A stretch of DNA of 64,000 bases from Endobugula sp047636495 (GCA_047636495.1 JBLILH010000017.1:1-64000); one strand, 5' to 3'. Shown: positions 43,992 through 53,720, counted from the first letter of the stretch. The notes: generated by a model from the letters alone, not told the origin. Made by a program: numbers and translations.

Positions 43992-45061
43992 TGAGGGGGC
44001 TAACAGTGCAAGCGACCCAACAGCCAGTTAACAGATCAAATTCTTTACATAGTGCGATCTATGAAGGCACGGTACGTCACAGACGGTTTTTCCCCAAAGC
44101 TCACGCATTCACTTACCGTGTATTTATGGTGTACTTAGATCTGCAAGAAATAGAGACTGTTTTTGAGCAAACGTGTTGGTGGTCTAGCAAAGGTTTTTCG
44201 TTGTCTTGGTTTCGACGAAAGGATTTCTTTGATGGGGCATCCACGGGTGACCTGTATAGTGCGGTGGCAAATTATGTAGAGAGGGAAACCGGCAAGCGTC
44301 CTAATGGTGCGATACGCATGTTGACTAATTTACGCTATTTCGGCTTCCTCATTAATCCCATTACTTGTTATTATTGCTTTGATAAAACAGGTGAAAAATT
44401 AGAGATGGTAGTCGCTGAAGTGACCAATACCCCTTGGGGCCAGCGCCGCCATTACATTTTACCGATGCAGGCAGATAGCGTGGCCAACAAAACATCCAAT
44501 AGTGATTTAGATGTCATGCTAGAGAGTTCGTTTAACAATTTTTTAAATAGTTCTCAAGATCAGTCAATAAACACCGCCGCAAACGACGAAACCGGTGCAG
44601 ATGATGATCAACAGCTAGGTGGCGAAATAGGTGGCGAAATAGCTGACGTTATTCATGGAGGCGCAGATGGTGAAGTGGCCGGTGACAGCAGCGTTATGAA
44701 AGCTGCCCCCGTATTATTTGATAAAACCATGCACGTGTCTCCCTTTCAGCCAATGAATTTAGTGTATAGCTGGCTTGGTAAGGCACCGTCAGAAAAACTA
44801 TCCATTCATCTAGATATTTTTTCTGACGAGAAAACACCTCAAGAGCAAGAGGCCGACGTGAAAGTATCGCCCGTAATGGATGCCACATTATTGCTTAATC
44901 GGCACCCTATGACAAAGGCGATAATGAATAAAAAAATAATGCAATACCCATTGATGACCGTTAAAGTATTCGCCGCTATATACTGGCAGGCGATACAATT
45001 GTTTTTGAAAAAAATGCCTTTTTATAGCGCGCCACAGCATAAGCCCGCTAAATATAATTAG
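43991..45061 (+). CDS. DUF1365 protein with an acidic low-complexity insert
   Basis: 356 residues, while DUF1365 proteins are usually about 250-270. The two conserved parts are present: YEGTVRHRRFFPKAHAFTYR with RMLTNLRYFGFLINPITCYY and EVTNTPWGQRRHYILP, then FDKTMHVSPFQPMNLVYSW. Between them, about residues 165-240, lies an insert rich in Asp, Glu, Gly, Asn and Ser (for example GGEIGGEIADVIHGGADGEV). The family is always found with CFA-type genes; its reaction is not established. It is translationally coupled to the FAD oxidoreductase. Confidence 0.87.
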   Translation: MRGLTVQATQQPVNRSNSLHSAIYEGTVRHRRFFPKAHAFTYRVFMVYLDLQEIETVFEQTCWWSSKGFSLSWFRRKDFFDGASTGDLYSAVANYVERETGKRPNGAIRMLTNLRYFGFLINPITCYYCFDKTGEKLEMVVAEVTNTPWGQRRHYILPMQADSVANKTSNSDLDVMLESSFNNFLNSSQDQSINTAANDETGADDDQQLGGEIGGEIADVIHGGADGEVAGDSSVMKAAPVLFDKTMHVSPFQPMNLVYSWLGKAPSEKLSIHLDIFSDEKTPQEQEADVKVSPVMDATLLLNRHPMTKAIMNKKIMQYPLMTVKVFAAIYWQAIQLFLKKMPFYSAPQHKPAKYN

Positions 45062-45181
45062 AGATTTTGTACAGATAGATTTTTTTAGTGTTCTTTTGGT
45101 GTTCTCCGAGAGTCTATTTGTCTAAGGAAAAATATATGTTCGAGGCCTTGATTAATTAATAATGCTAGCAGGAGAATAGTA

Positions 45182-46459
45182 GTGCGAGCAGTAAGTATTG
45201 ATAAAATGAAAATGAGTGCATCGTATGATGATAAAAATAATCAAATTGACCGTTGGAGTAAACGTTTTGTTTTACGTTGGTTAGAAAATGTCAGCGTGGG
45301 CTATTTAACGGTGAATGATGGTGAGGAAGTGCACTATTTTGGTGATGCTAATGATTCGCTAGCAGCAACAATAACCGTGACATCGTCCATTGCCTATCGC
45401 GATATTTTATTTAATGGATTGGTGGGCGCTGGCGAAGCTTATATGCGTGGCGCGTGGCAGTCGACAGATGTTGTTACTGTGGTTAGGGTGCTTTCTGCTA
45501 ATTTTAACGAAATACAGTCGAAAAATAGTGTTTGGTCTGCGGTGAATCAAGGCATTACGAGCTTACTGCATCGTTTTTTTCGGGCTAATACGCAAGAAAA
45601 TTCGCGCCTTAATATTGCCGCACACTATGATTTAGGTAACGATTTTTTCGGCTTGTTTCTAGATAAAAGTATGATGTACTCATCGGCTATTTATCCAACA
45701 GCCGATGCAACATTAGAGACCGCCGCAACCTATAAACTAGAACATATTTGTCAGCGTTTACAGCTCAATGAGAATGATCACTTGTTAGAAATAGGAACTG
45801 GCTGGGGTGGTATGGCGATTTATGCTGCGACTCACTACGGTTGTCATGTGACGACAACCACGATTTCTAAAGAGCAATATGAGCATGCAAAAAAAGCTGT
45901 TCAAGACGCAAAGCTAGACGATAAAATCACGGTATTGTTAGACGATTATCGTGACTTGAAAGGTCAGTTTGATAAATTAGTATCTATAGAAATGATTGAG
46001 GCCGTCGGGCATAAATATTATCAACAATATTTTTCTGCCTGTAGTCGATTACTCAAACCTAATGGGCTTATGTTGATTCAAGCGATTACCGTACCTGATC
46101 AGCGTTACGATTTAACAAAGAAGGGGACTGACTTTATTCAGCGATATATTTTTCCTGGCGGTGAGCTGCCTTCTGTTACGGTGATGTCAAAACATGTCGA
46201 AAAAGATACCGACATGCAAATAGTGGGTATCGACGATATTACACTGGATTATGCGAAGACATTAGCCGCATGGCGAGAACGTTTTTTTGAAAAAATTGAC
46301 CATGTTCGAGAACAAGGTTTCGACGATGTATTTATTCGAATGTGGGACTTTTATTTTGCCTACTGTGAAGGTGGATTTAGAGAACGCGCTATCAGTACCG
46401 TGCAATTAGTAATGGCAAAACCACGCTGTCAGCAGCTACCTTATGTGGTTCGTTCATAA
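45182..46459 (+). CDS. cfa: Cyclopropane-fatty-acyl-phospholipid synthase family methyltransferase
   Basis: 425 residues. The N-terminal lipid-binding region (GYLTVNDGEEVHYFGD, GLVGAGEAYMRGAW) is followed by NIAAHYDLGNDFFGLFLD and the SAM-binding motif LLEIGTGWGGMAIYAA. Further CFA-family motifs are SIEMIEAVGHKYY, KPNGLMLIQAI, YIFPGGELPS and WDFYFAYCEGGF. It methylates the double bond of unsaturated phospholipid acyl chains. In ChrR-linked clusters a relative starts furan-fatty-acid formation, so the product could be a cyclopropane or a methylated unsaturated chain. Confidence 0.92.
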   Translation: MRAVSIDKMKMSASYDDKNNQIDRWSKRFVLRWLENVSVGYLTVNDGEEVHYFGDANDSLAATITVTSSIAYRDILFNGLVGAGEAYMRGAWQSTDVVTVVRVLSANFNEIQSKNSVWSAVNQGITSLLHRFFRANTQENSRLNIAAHYDLGNDFFGLFLDKSMMYSSAIYPTADATLETAATYKLEHICQRLQLNENDHLLEIGTGWGGMAIYAATHYGCHVTTTTISKEQYEHAKKAVQDAKLDDKITVLLDDYRDLKGQFDKLVSIEMIEAVGHKYYQQYFSACSRLLKPNGLMLIQAITVPDQRYDLTKKGTDFIQRYIFPGGELPSVTVMSKHVEKDTDMQIVGIDDITLDYAKTLAAWRERFFEKIDHVREQGFDDVFIRMWDFYFAYCEGGFRERAISTVQLVMAKPRCQQLPYVVRS

Positions 46460-46640
46460 GCACGATTATTATTTAAATACGACTTTTTAGTTTTTTTAAA
46501 AGGTGACCGAGTTACTAACAGTTCCAATAGCAAGCAGTTCTACTAATACCAATAGCGCTGCAAACAGCTATGAAGACAATAATGTAAATCACACACGAAT
46601 AGTTCTGCGACCAAAGTGATAAAGACTACTGGATGATTCG

Positions 46641-47174
46641 ATGCAAACAACATGGCGTTTAATATTGAACATAGGCCTCTTTCAAGCAGGTTGGTTTGCT
46701 TGTCTATTATTGAGCCTCCCTTGGGCACTACTGGTTGTTATTAGTGCATTAATAGTGCATTTTTTTGTGATTGTGCCCTGCGAAAAAAGACTATCTGAGT
46801 TCTTTCTTATAACGGTAGTGTTAGCTGTAGGCGTGGTATTAGAAAGTGTTTATTTGTGGTCTCATGCGTTGATTCGCACAGACAGCTCACTTACGCCACC
46901 TATTTGGTTATTGTTTATCTGGGTGCTGTTCGCGACTACCTTTCGTTACAGTTTGTCTTGGCTACGGGCTAAATTGCTACTGGCTGCTGTCTTTGCTGGC
47001 GTCGCCGCCCCTATGAGTTATTTCGCTGGTGCCAACTTAAACACCTCCGTGTCGCTTAATGAAAATATTGTATTCAGCTTAGCCGTAGTAGCGGTGACGT
47101 GGGCAATAGCATTTCCGTTAATGATGAAAAAATTAGTGCCTGAAGGCAGTCACATGTCGAGCAACAGTCAGTAA
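46641..47174 (+). CDS. DUF2878 membrane protein
   Basis: 177 residues with about five hydrophobic segments (WFACLLLSLPWALLVVISAL, FLITVVLAVGVVLESVYLW, IWLLFIWVLFATTFRYSL, AAVFAGVAAPMSYFAG, IVFSLAVVAVTWAIAFPLMM). The W-LF-WVLFATT region and PMSYFAG are family-like. DUF2878 genes are regular members of CFA/DUF1365 clusters; the function is unknown. It lies 181 bp after the methyltransferase gene. Confidence 0.8.
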   Translation: MQTTWRLILNIGLFQAGWFACLLLSLPWALLVVISALIVHFFVIVPCEKRLSEFFLITVVLAVGVVLESVYLWSHALIRTDSSLTPPIWLLFIWVLFATTFRYSLSWLRAKLLLAAVFAGVAAPMSYFAGANLNTSVSLNENIVFSLAVVAVTWAIAFPLMMKKLVPEGSHMSSNSQ

Positions 47175-47308
47175 GCGAGGCCTCAAAAAAGGCCTCAAAA
47201 AAAGTGCTTTAAAAAGTGTATAAAATAAGCAAATATAATAAATCCATAGATTTTTTCTATTAATTGGCCGTAAATGTTGTGTCGTTTGGTACATTCAATC
47301 TCAAATGG

Positions 47309-47350
47309 CCTTAACCCTTAACCCTTAACCCTTAACCCTTAACCCTTAAC
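47309..47350. repeat. Tandem heptamer (CCCTTAA) array
   Basis: Five exact CCCTTAA units (47315-47349) follow a partial CCTTAA (47309-47314). It lies 31 bp upstream of the ATG of the secreted protein, in its leader or promoter. Unit-number changes could alter expression. Confidence 0.9.
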
Positions 47351-47380
47351 GCGCCAAAAAATCAACTAACAGGTCTTCTT

Positions 47381-48256
47381 ATGTCTACATCTCATGCATT
47401 GACTTCGTTGCCGTCTTCAACTGTTGTAGCACGGTCATTAGTCTCATCGTTGTTCATGTCGTTTACACTATCTCTTTTTTCTTCAACCGTTTTTGCCGAC
47501 ACTTTAGCGACTACTGAAGACCTTTGTCCTAGTAAAACGGGGGCATCTATCGTAGGTATTGCCAAACAGGTAGATAATGGTGAATTTCTTTATTGCGAGT
47601 ATCATTTTTTACAGAATCAACAGCTGTCTGTCCTGAACTCAGTACAGTCTATGGGCGATGCAGTTATTGTTACGGTAGAATATCGAGATAAATCTCAAGC
47701 GCTTCTCGCCGTTAAGAAGGCTGACTTTTCGGCTGATCGTCTTTCACCTAATGTCGAGCAAATAGACAATCGACATGGCGAAAAAGTATCGATTCAACGT
47801 GGAAAAAGCCAAAATAAAATGGATGTAATCATGATAACTTACTTCCCGCCTAACACCAACACGGCTAAAACAGCAGAAGTCGATGCCAGCAGTATAACGG
47901 TTGCGGATGCCGGCTTTGACAACGCAGTTAGAACTTATTGGCAAGATATTATTGTTGAAAAAAAGGTGATTGTTGACTTTGTCGCGCCAGTGCAGCAAAC
48001 AACTGTTAACTTATCGATTAAATCGCGTGATATCAAGCGGTGTAATTCCCTCAGTGATAGTGTGCAATATAACGCAGCTGAGCATTTATGTGTTACTGCT
48101 CAGGCGGCCAATGTGATTTTAAATTGGTTTGTAAAGCCTATTATTTTAGTTTATGAACGCCAATCGAAACGACTTGTCGCCTTCTCTGGTGCAGTTAACT
48201 TGAGCGACAATAATGGGGATGCGCAGTCAGCAACAATCCTTTACCGCTACCAGTAA
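47381..48256 (+). CDS. Hypothetical secreted protein at the end of the ChrR-linked cluster
   Basis: 291 residues, not recognised. A long signal region ends near residue 39 (SFTLSLFSSTVFAD). The mature part is beta-rich, with two short cysteine pairs (C48/C72 area and C-N-S-L / L-C-V-T). No catalytic motif is apparent. The orientation and position after DUF2878 suggest that it belongs to the ECF-controlled set, but the 206-bp gap with the heptamer repeat may carry its own promoter. Confidence 0.6.
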   Translation: MSTSHALTSLPSSTVVARSLVSSLFMSFTLSLFSSTVFADTLATTEDLCPSKTGASIVGIAKQVDNGEFLYCEYHFLQNQQLSVLNSVQSMGDAVIVTVEYRDKSQALLAVKKADFSADRLSPNVEQIDNRHGEKVSIQRGKSQNKMDVIMITYFPPNTNTAKTAEVDASSITVADAGFDNAVRTYWQDIIVEKKVIVDFVAPVQQTTVNLSIKSRDIKRCNSLSDSVQYNAAEHLCVTAQAANVILNWFVKPIILVYERQSKRLVAFSGAVNLSDNNGDAQSATILYRYQ

Positions 48257-48420
48257 TAGAGCATTGAGTGCTGTACAAATAACAGGAGTCAAACGCTGTT
48301 CTTTACATGCTCGTCGACTGCCGACAATAAACAAGCGTTGCCGCGAAAAAAGCTGGGAAAAGGTCAAGAACCTTGCGAGACTTGCAACCAAGACTCGCAG
48401 TAACGCTTCAGATTGATACC

Positions 48421-48798
48421 TTAGCGAAAATACATGGTATTGCTGTTGGTGAGTCGCAATAAGCGCAGTAAAAAAATATCGACTGACACCACTTTACTAT
48501 TGCCATTGCTATTGTAGTGGTCTACGTCGTTTTCGTTACCTAATAATCCCCGTTTATAATGCGAATGAATAGCTTGCAGCGTGAGATAAATGATTTTTTG
48601 CCAATCATCGCCTTCAATATATTGATGACGTAATGCGATATGTACCCAACGGTCGATAAATATATCGTTGGGCACCTCACATAGATGTTGTCGCCTTAGC
48701 TGGTGCGTCAAATGCTTAATAATTCGGCTAACCTGTTTGCGCTTATGGTATTGCGATTTATCATCTTCTTGAACGTGTTCTCGTGCAACAGAAATCAT
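48421..48798 (-). CDS. Hypothetical protein
   Basis: 125 residues, not recognised. It is basic and helical, with RWVHIALRHQYIEGDDWQKI and LTLQAIHSHYKRGLLGNEND. No signal peptide or known motif is visible. It converges on the secreted-protein gene. Reasonable amino-acid balance but no family match, so it may be lineage-specific. Confidence 0.5.
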   Translation of the reverse strand: MISVAREHVQEDDKSQYHKRKQVSRIIKHLTHQLRRQHLCEVPNDIFIDRWVHIALRHQYIEGDDWQKIIYLTLQAIHSHYKRGLLGNENDVDHYNSNGNSKVVSVDIFLLRLLRLTNSNTMYFR

Positions 48799-49391
48799 AC
48801 TGCGGTCTCTTATAGTGACACATAAAGCGAATGGTAGAGTTTTTCTAGCTTTTATTGATATTATTGCTATTGTTTACATTACATTACATGACTTGTGGCG
48901 CGAGGCTGGGTTAACAGACTCGCCAAGGGTTACAAAAGGATAATTAACAGTGCAATTACACGAATAATTGCCACAACATCAACCGTAATCTCGAATTTTA
49001 GAATTTTAGAAGGTGAACATTGTGCTCTCCGATAAAGATCCTAAGCCGACTCAGGAGTTTAATCAGAAACCCGAGGTTTAACGTGGCTGGTTGCCACGCC
49101 CTTAGTTGAAGTTGTATACCTTCTTCTTTGGGATTGCCTTTTGCGGTTGCACCTCGGCTGGCAGGGCAGGTAACCGTATTTTGGTAAAAAATATCCAGAA
49201 TCTTCCTAGCCGTTATGCCAATACTTTTTTCGCTATGTGTTCCCTAACGGTAGACAAGATACTGGCCTAGCCGACCTGCCTACGGTGTTCTTTTATACAT
49301 GGACATATTTATGGTCACTACAATCAATCGCAGTGACCAAAAAATGACTTTTGAGTTATGCCCGAGTTATGAGTGAGTTATGTTACAAACA
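48799..49391. other. 593-bp gap, possibly with a decayed short gene
   Basis: A plus-strand frame from GTG 49021 (MLSDKDPKPTQEFNQKPEV) meets a stop after 19 codons. Protein-like stretches continue in two frames (for example LVEVVYLLLWDCLLRLHLGW and GLADLPTVFFYTWTYLWSLQ). This looks like a broken small membrane-protein gene, but I cannot name a family. Nothing else is seen. Confidence 0.3.
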
Positions 49392-50678
49392 TTATTCCCA
49401 GCTTAATGCGCCGCCTGTTTGATATTCAATCACGCGTGTTTCAAAGAAGTTCTTTTCTTTACGTAGGTCCATGATTTCACTCATCCATGGGAATGGATTT
49501 TGTGCACCAGGGTACTGTTCAGTTAACCCTAGCTGGGCTAGACGGCGATTAGAAATAAACTGTAAATACTCTTCCATCATTGCCGCATTCATACCGAGCA
49601 CGCCACGCGGCATAGTATCGCGAGCGTAAGCAATTTCTAGCTCAGTGCCTTCCAATACCATTTGCGTGACTTCAGTTTTAAATTCTTCTGTCCATAGATG
49701 CGGATTCTCTAGTTTAATTTGGTTAATAATATCAATACCAAAATTAAGATGCATCGACTCGTCACGCAAAATGTACTGGAACTGTTCTGCCACGCCAGTC
49801 ATCTTGTTACGACGACCCATCGACAAGATCTGTGTGAAACCACAATAAAAGAAAATACCTTCGGTGACCGCATAAAAACCAATTAAGTTACGCAGTAACT
49901 CTTGATCGGTTTCGGTGGTACCGGTGTTGAACGTAGGGTCACTAATACCTTGAGTATGCGCGATACTCCATGATGCTTTATTGGCTACAGAAGGCACTTC
50001 GCGGTACATATTAAAGATTTCACCTTCATCCATGCCCAGCGACTCAATACAGTATTGGTAAGCATGAGTATGAATAGCTTCTTCAAACGCTTGGCGGAGC
50101 AAGTACTGGCGGCACTCGGGGTTAGTAATTAAACGGTACACTGCTAAGACTAAGTTATTGGCGACTAAAGAATCAGCGGTAGAAAAATAACCTAGCGAGC
50201 GCTTAATAATACGGCGCTCATCATCACTTAACCCATTCGGATCTTTCCACAGCGCGATATCCGCCGTCATGTTGACTTCTTGCGGCATCCAATGGTTGGC
50301 GCAACCATCTAGATATTTCTGCCAAGCCCAGTCATATTTGAATGGAACTAGTTGATTAAGATCGGCGCGACAATTAATCATCGCTTTTTCATCAACACCT
50401 ACACGTGATGCACCCATTTCAAGTTCTTCAATACCGGCGGTGGGATCAATATTTTCAATCGCTTGTTTAGCGAGGCTAACCGCATTATTAGTATCTACAT
50501 TGCTGGTGTTTTTAGTTTCTAAAGGTTCGCTAGGAGCGGTGGCTTTAACAGATTCTTGCACGGTTGCTTTTTCAACGGTTTGAGGCGTGGGAGCCATTGT
50601 TTTCTCAACAGTTGTTAAGAAGTCAGCCTCAGGTGCGACGGCGACTTCATCTTCGTGGTACTCATCCCAATTCAACAT
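49392..50678 (-). CDS. nrdB: Ribonucleotide reductase class Ia, small subunit NrdB
   Basis: 428 residues from the ATG at 50678, with AAGGTAAT 8 nt upstream (the frame is open 19 codons further). After a variable linker of about 85 residues it has the Pseudomonas-type core: VDEKAMINCRADLNQLVPFK, FFSTADS-like YFSTADSLVANNLVLAVYRL, RQAFEEAIHTHAYQYCIESL and EQFQYILRDESMHLNFGIDI, carrying the di-iron carboxylates and His. The C-terminus FETRVIEYQTGGALSWE is the peptide that docks to NrdA. It supplies the tyrosyl radical for dNTP synthesis. Confidence 0.96.
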   Translation of the reverse strand: MLNWDEYHEDEVAVAPEADFLTTVEKTMAPTPQTVEKATVQESVKATAPSEPLETKNTSNVDTNNAVSLAKQAIENIDPTAGIEELEMGASRVGVDEKAMINCRADLNQLVPFKYDWAWQKYLDGCANHWMPQEVNMTADIALWKDPNGLSDDERRIIKRSLGYFSTADSLVANNLVLAVYRLITNPECRQYLLRQAFEEAIHTHAYQYCIESLGMDEGEIFNMYREVPSVANKASWSIAHTQGISDPTFNTGTTETDQELLRNLIGFYAVTEGIFFYCGFTQILSMGRRNKMTGVAEQFQYILRDESMHLNFGIDIINQIKLENPHLWTEEFKTEVTQMVLEGTELEIAYARDTMPRGVLGMNAAMMEEYLQFISNRRLAQLGLTEQYPGAQNPFPWMSEIMDLRKEKNFFETRVIEYQTGGALSWE

Positions 50679-50828
50679 GTTTATTACCTTTTTTCTGCTA
50701 TTGGTTAGGCGCGGCCCTTGTAAAAGGCGCCGCACTGTATCGTTATTTTCTTCGCCTTTTAGAGCGCGGTTTAATGACTACACGACTCTTGTACGCTTAT
50801 AGCGTTCGCATCGATTACTCACACTATA

Positions 50829-53720
50829 TTACTGACAGGCTTCGCAATCAGGCTCATCAATTGAGCATGCTTGCGGTACCGCTGCCGCTACCGGTGCAGA
50901 GGGCATTGTTTCTGAAGAAACGGCGTTTAACGTACCGCCACTCACCGTTGACTTTTCTGTGGTAGTTGCCGATAGTGCACGCAAATAATACGTAGTCTTT
51001 AATCCGCTATACCATGCCATGCGGTAGGTCACATCAAGTTTCTTACCGTTAGCCCCAGCAATGTATAAATTAAGGCTCTGGGCTTGATCAAGCCATTTTT
51101 GACGACGGCTTGCAGCACTGACAATCCACTGCGGCTCAACTTCAAAAGCAGTGGAATACATCGCTTTTAACTCTGCTGGCACACGTTCTATCTTTTGTAC
51201 TGAACCTTCATAATATTTCAGGTCATTAACCATTACGCTATCCCACAAACCTCGTTCTTTCAGATCATGGACAAGGTAAGGGTTAACCACTGTAAACTCA
51301 CCGGATAAATTCGATTTAACATACAAGTTTTGGTATGTCGGTTCGATAGATTGAGAAACACCGGTAATGTTGGCGATAGTTGCTGTGGGTGCAATTGCCA
51401 TTACATTGGAGTTACGCATGCCTTGAGTTTGCACTTTGTTACGTAAGCTCACCCAGTCCATTGTTTGGCTACGGTCCATTTGGATATACTTTTCGCCACG
51501 TTGTTTTACTAACGTTTCAATCGAATCGATAGGCAACTCGCCTTTGCTCCATAGTGAACCGTCAAAACTTGGGTACTTACCACGTTCAGCCGCTAGGTTG
51601 CTCGAGGCGTTAATCGCAAAGTAGCTAATTGCTTCCATAGAACGGTCAGCAAATTCCACTGCCTGATCCGATGAATAAGCGATATCCTGTTTGTAAAGTG
51701 CATCTTGGAAACCCATAAGGCCAAGGCCGACCGGGCGGTGACGCATGTTCGATGTTCTCGCCGCCTCGACGGCATAATAGTTAACGTCGATGACGTTATC
51801 GAGCATGCGCACTGCGGTATTCACCGTGGTTTCTAGCTTTTCAACATTCAACACGCCGTCTTTAATGTGTTGCGCAAGGTTGACTGACCCTAAGTTACAG
51901 ACCGCAATCTCGTCGCCTGCGCTAGTATTTAAGGTGATTTCAGTACATAAGTTTGAAGAGTGAACTACACCCACATGTTGCTGTGGGCTACGTAAATTAC
52001 AGCTATCTTTAAAGGTAATCCACGGGTGGCCGGTTTCAAATAACATCCCCAACATTTTGCGCCATAGGTTTTCGGCAGGGATACGTTTAAAGAGTTTAAT
52101 TTCGCCGCGATCAGCCATGCGTTCGTATTCTTCATAACGAGTCTGAAACGCAGTACCGCAAAGATCATGTAGATCAGGGGCTTCGCTGGGGGTAAATAAT
52201 GTCCATTCTTGTTTGTCGAAGACACGCTTCATAAACAGGTCAGGCACCCAGTTGGCGGTATTCATATCGTGGGTACGACGACGATCATCACCGGTATTTT
52301 TACGGAGTTCTAAGAACTCTTCGATATCCATGTGCCATGTTTCTAAGTATGCACACATAGCGCCTTTTCGTTTTCCCCCCTGGTTAACGGCAACGGCAGT
52401 ATCGTTGGCAACTTTTAAGAACGGCACAACACCCTGTGATTTACCATTAGTGCCTTTGATATAAGAACCTAGAGAGCGTACTGGCGTCCAATCGTTACCT
52501 AGACCACCGGCCCATTTAGAGAGCATAGCGTTGTCTTGCATGGCGCCATAAATACCGTGTAAGTCATCAGGTATAGTGGTTAAGTAGCAAGAGGATAGTT
52601 GTGGTCGCAAAGTGCCTGCATTAAACAATGTAGGCGTTGAGCTCATGTAATCAAACGATGATAACAAACGATAGAATTCGATGGCTCTTTCATTCGGATT
52701 ATCCTCTTCAACTGCCAAGCCCATAGCGACGCGCATAAAGAATATTTGTGGTAATTCGATACGGACTTCATCACTATGAATAAAGTAACGGTCATATAAT
52801 GTTTGCAGGCCTAGATAAGTGAATTGGCTATCACGGGTATGGTCTAGCGCTTTGCCCAACATATCGATATCGAACGACCGTAATGTAGGTGCTAGCAGTT
52901 CAAGCTCGATGCCTTTTTCGATATAAGCAGGCAATGCTTGTGCGTAATAGTGCTCCATCTCATGATGAGTTGCTTGTTCAGCAATACCTAAAAAATTCAA
53001 CGCTTCGGCACGTAACTTATCTTGTAATAAACGTGCAGTGGCGTAAGTGTAATTAGGCTCTTGTTCAACTAATGTACGTGCTGTGATCACTAGAGACGTG
53101 TTGATGTCGCTAAGTGCCACACCATCATACAAATTGCGCATGGCTTCATTTAAGATGGCATCCACACTGACATCAGCTAAGCCTTCACAGGCCTCAGTCA
53201 CGATGGTGTGAATCCGTCCCAAATCTAGCGGAGCGATGTCGCCATTAGCTAATGTCACATTAAGGTCAGGGTATTTAGACAGTTCTTCTGCCGATGCCGT
53301 GGGTGCAGAGCTCGCTCTTACTTTTGCACGTTCCGCGCGATATAGCACATAATCGCGCGCGACCTTGTGTTCGCCGTTACGCATCAGCGTCAGCTCAACT
53401 TGATCTTGGATATCTTCGATATGTACTGTGCCACCAGATGGCATCCGACGGTGAAAGGTATCAGTAATTTGTTGAGTGAATAACTGAACGGTCTCGTGCA
53501 CACGGCTAGAGGCTGCCGCTGTGCCACCCTCTACGGCTAAAAACGCTTTAGTCACCGCGATCGCAATTTTATCTTCGGTGTAAGGCACCACGGTACCATT
53601 ACGTTTAATAACACGTAATTTGCCGGGGGCAGTCGCAGCCACGGTGGTTGTGTAGGCGCCAGAGCTGCGTTTCTCTAACTGAGCAGTGTTTGAGGGGTTT
53701 GAGTCAGACTCGGTGTACAT
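50829..53720 (-). CDS. nrdA: Ribonucleotide reductase class Ia, large subunit NrdA
   Basis: 963 residues from the ATG at 53720, preceded by GGAG at 7 nt (TTG 53732 would add 4 residues). Two ATP-cone domains precede the barrel: the first around LRVIKRNGTVVPYTEDKIAI, the second around NLNVT-like LNVTLANGDIAPLDLGRI. Catalytic residues: SSCYLTTIPDD (active-site Cys), NLCTEITLNT (Asn-x-Cys-x-Glu) and AVCNLGSVNLA (second Cys). The flexible C-terminal thiols are DEPDCEACQ. It reduces ribonucleoside diphosphates with NrdB, 150 bp downstream. Confidence 0.97.
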   Translation of the reverse strand: MYTESDSNPSNTAQLEKRSSGAYTTTVAATAPGKLRVIKRNGTVVPYTEDKIAIAVTKAFLAVEGGTAAASSRVHETVQLFTQQITDTFHRRMPSGGTVHIEDIQDQVELTLMRNGEHKVARDYVLYRAERAKVRASSAPTASAEELSKYPDLNVTLANGDIAPLDLGRIHTIVTEACEGLADVSVDAILNEAMRNLYDGVALSDINTSLVITARTLVEQEPNYTYATARLLQDKLRAEALNFLGIAEQATHHEMEHYYAQALPAYIEKGIELELLAPTLRSFDIDMLGKALDHTRDSQFTYLGLQTLYDRYFIHSDEVRIELPQIFFMRVAMGLAVEEDNPNERAIEFYRLLSSFDYMSSTPTLFNAGTLRPQLSSCYLTTIPDDLHGIYGAMQDNAMLSKWAGGLGNDWTPVRSLGSYIKGTNGKSQGVVPFLKVANDTAVAVNQGGKRKGAMCAYLETWHMDIEEFLELRKNTGDDRRRTHDMNTANWVPDLFMKRVFDKQEWTLFTPSEAPDLHDLCGTAFQTRYEEYERMADRGEIKLFKRIPAENLWRKMLGMLFETGHPWITFKDSCNLRSPQQHVGVVHSSNLCTEITLNTSAGDEIAVCNLGSVNLAQHIKDGVLNVEKLETTVNTAVRMLDNVIDVNYYAVEAARTSNMRHRPVGLGLMGFQDALYKQDIAYSSDQAVEFADRSMEAISYFAINASSNLAAERGKYPSFDGSLWSKGELPIDSIETLVKQRGEKYIQMDRSQTMDWVSLRNKVQTQGMRNSNVMAIAPTATIANITGVSQSIEPTYQNLYVKSNLSGEFTVVNPYLVHDLKERGLWDSVMVNDLKYYEGSVQKIERVPAELKAMYSTAFEVEPQWIVSAASRRQKWLDQAQSLNLYIAGANGKKLDVTYRMAWYSGLKTTYYLRALSATTTEKSTVSGGTLNAVSSETMPSAPVAAAVPQACSIDEPDCEACQ

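Noticed and set aside
47309..47350. CCCTTAA array as a telomere or chromosome end
   Set aside because: Only five units, internal to the sequence and flanked by ordinary bacterial genes; a local tandem repeat is the simple reading.
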